A stretch of DNA of 22,925 bases. Origin: Bdellovibrionaceae bacterium UBA5009 (lineage in GTDB: Bacteria > Bdellovibrionota > Bdellovibrionia > Bdellovibrionales > Bdellovibrionaceae). The notes beneath the pieces are model-generated. The model was not told the origin of the DNA and did no database searches. It saw nothing but the letters and a program-made list of their open reading frames with translations. Positions within the stretch are counted from its first letter, which is position 1; each line of letters opens with the position of its first letter. The stretch spans positions 6,679 through 29,603 of the forward strand of contig DGYJ01000027.1 in assembly GCA_002396665.1 (NCBI GenBank), given 5' to 3'. Both the position numbers and the translations under genes were made by a program. Positions 22,206 to 22,925 of this stretch are shown here, in pieces.

Positions 22206-22751
22206 TTATTTCGCTGATTTTGCAAATTCTGCTACTTTCGCAGCATCATCTTTGGATTTATTTTGCGTAATAGATTCGATAAAATGCACCAAAGCCCAAC
22301 GATCAGCGGTTTTAAAGTGTGCGTAGCCAGCCATTGATGATCCAGCAATACCCTTACTTAACACATTAAAATGCGCAATCGCCCCTTCGCCCTGGGTCCA
22401 TTTGCCCTCGACCAAATTTCGGGGCTTGGGATTAATCCCTGCCGCAGAAGGTCCGTCACCCTTACCCTCATTGCCATGACACATTGTGCAATTGGTTTTG
22501 AAAACTTTATGACCATATTCAATCATTTCAGGTGAAGAAACCCAAGGCTCGGCAACCTTATTAATGTCAAATGCAGCAACTGCACCCGCAGCCACTGGAG
22601 CTTTTGGATCCACAACATTTTCACCTAAATCAACACCGCCATGAATTGCCACCAGGTAAATGAAAAATGCGAAAACAAAGGCCATTGAAAAAATAAAAGC
22701 GATCATTCCACCGCGATTGTATTTTTCGTCGCTTGAATCAATATTGGACAT
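22206..22751 (-). CDS. Membrane-anchored monoheme cytochrome c
   Basis: 181 residues from ATG 22751, chosen because GGGAG lies five bases upstream; a GTG at 22763 would be inside that ribosome site. One helix (about 15-36) anchors the protein, followed by an Ala/Pro/Val-rich linker and a class I cytochrome c domain. C-T-M-C-H at residues 88-92 binds the heme, G-E/K-G-D-G-P follows, and Met 140 in S-S-M-A-G is the likely sixth ligand. As the first gene of the cox operon it probably carries electrons to the CuA or cytochrome domain of subunit II. It also resembles the monoheme subunits of alternative complex III, but no other gene of that complex is in the window. The C-terminal tail is rich in Lys and Ala. 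The sco gene follows after 18 bases. Confidence 0.9.
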   Translation of the reverse strand: MSNIDSSDEKYNRGGMIAFIFSMAFVFAFFIYLVAIHGGVDLGENVVDPKAPVAAGAVAAFDINKVAEPWVSSPEMIEYGHKVFKTNCTMCHGNEGKGDGPSAAGINPKPRNLVEGKWTQGEGAIAHFNVLSKGIAGSSMAGYAHFKTADRWALVHFIESITQNKSKDDAAKVAEFAKSAK

Positions 22752-22798
22752 AGAAGCTCCCACAGGAGATGTAATTAATATTTTGCTTTAGATTTTGA

Positions 22799-22827
22799 TT
22801 AATAGCGTAAAAATACTACCCGGGCAA
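22799..22827 (-). promoter_or_regulatory. Possible promoter of the cytochrome c oxidase operon
   Basis: On the minus strand TTGCCC (22827-22822) and TATTAA (22804-22799) are 17 bases apart, about 48 bases upstream of the first start codon. Each box matches four of six consensus positions. It is the only reasonable spacing found in the gap 22752-22840, and the gap holds no clear terminator for the gene before it. Confidence 0.35.
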
Positions 22828-22840
22828 GCTTCGAAAAACA

Positions 22841-22925
22841 TTAAGAATTCAAAAAATCGCCAATTGTTTGGGCAAAACTTTTTGGGTTTTCCACATTCCA
22901 GCAATGTCCCTGTTCTGGAATTTTT
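22841..22925 (-). CDS. C-terminal end of an alpha/beta hydrolase, 5' part outside window
   Basis: The minus-strand frame open from the window edge encodes 27 residues before TAA at 22843-22841. They include Q-G-H-C-W-N-V-E-N-P followed by an amphipathic helix ending F-L-N-S. G-H with a downstream E-N-P and a final helix is the usual end of α/β-hydrolase-fold proteins (Mhp C/BioH-like), the His being the catalytic-triad His. Fold assignment rests on this short stretch only; substrate unknown. It lies 89 bases upstream of the cytochrome operon on the same strand. Confidence 0.6.
   Translation of the reverse strand, partial: KIPEQGHCWNVENPKSFAQTIGDFLNS

Noticed and set aside
1..22925. CRISPR arrays, tRNA or rRNA genes, insertion sequences, prophage or attachment sites.
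   Set aside because: No regular repeat-spacer pattern, cloverleaf, transposase or integrase was seen on either strand.

Overview
The window looks like a chromosomal segment of a Gram-negative, aerobic bacterium close to Bdellovibrio (Bdellovibrionota / Pseudobdellovibrionaceae type). This rests on the mix of genes: an AmpG-type muropeptide importer, an A2-type caa3 oxidase with a cytochrome c-fused subunit II, YajQ, SlyD, many short secreted or envelope proteins, AT-leaning composition, tightly packed overlapping operons and frequent TTG/GTG starts. The taxon is an inference; no rRNA gene or other decisive marker is present.

Layout. (1) 1-614, plus strand: the 3' part of a secreted trypsin-like protease. 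(2) 4513-611, minus strand: a four-gene operon (HNH nuclease, GNAT acetyltransferase, unusually long adenosine-deaminase-like protein, AmpG) with a good sigma70-like promoter at 4551-4580 that carries a palindrome over its -35 box. (3) 4677-6158, plus: slyD, yajQ and a glycine-rich RRM RNA-binding protein. (4) 6242-11236, plus: tesA, ybbA, ybbP and sua5, the first three joined by stop/start overlaps; a terminator-like hairpin lies across the tesA start codon. (5) 11306-12100, plus: plsC. (6) 13962-12093, minus: a fumarylacetoacetase-family hydrolase and a 2-oxoglutarate/Fe(II) oxygenase whose C-terminus looks like a TonB/AgmX-type domain. (7) 15407-14058, minus: a membrane protein resembling the N-terminal half of LtaS-like transferases, then an outer-membrane barrel protein; 15408-16079, plus: maleylacetoacetate isomerase, its start codon directly abutting that of the membrane gene. 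(8) 22751-16108, minus: a respiratory operon: membrane cytochrome c, Sco copper chaperone, coxB, coxA, coxC, coxD, ctaB, and lastly a stand-alone GspD N0-N1-like periplasmic protein. (9) 22925-22841, minus: the C-terminal end of an alpha/beta hydrolase.

How the parts work together. The respiratory block supplies the oxidase subunits, CuA-site copper delivery (Sco), the farnesyl step of heme A synthesis (CtaB) and an electron-donating cytochrome; heme A synthase (CtaA) is not in the window. MaiA and the FAH-family enzyme are the last two steps of homogentisate (tyrosine) breakdown, split by two unrelated envelope genes; hpd and hmgA are not here. AmpG next to a deaminase and an acetyltransferase suggests salvage of cell-wall and nucleoside material, which would suit a predator, but that is inference.

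No CRISPR array, tRNA, rRNA, insertion sequence or prophage is visible. No stretch longer than 300 bases lacks a gene. I see no clear new multi-gene defence or biosynthetic system. The most unusual items are the oxygenase-AgmX fusion, the orphan secretin N-domain protein in the cox operon, the orphan LtaS-like membrane half, the deaminase with an altered active site, and the hairpin over the tesA start.
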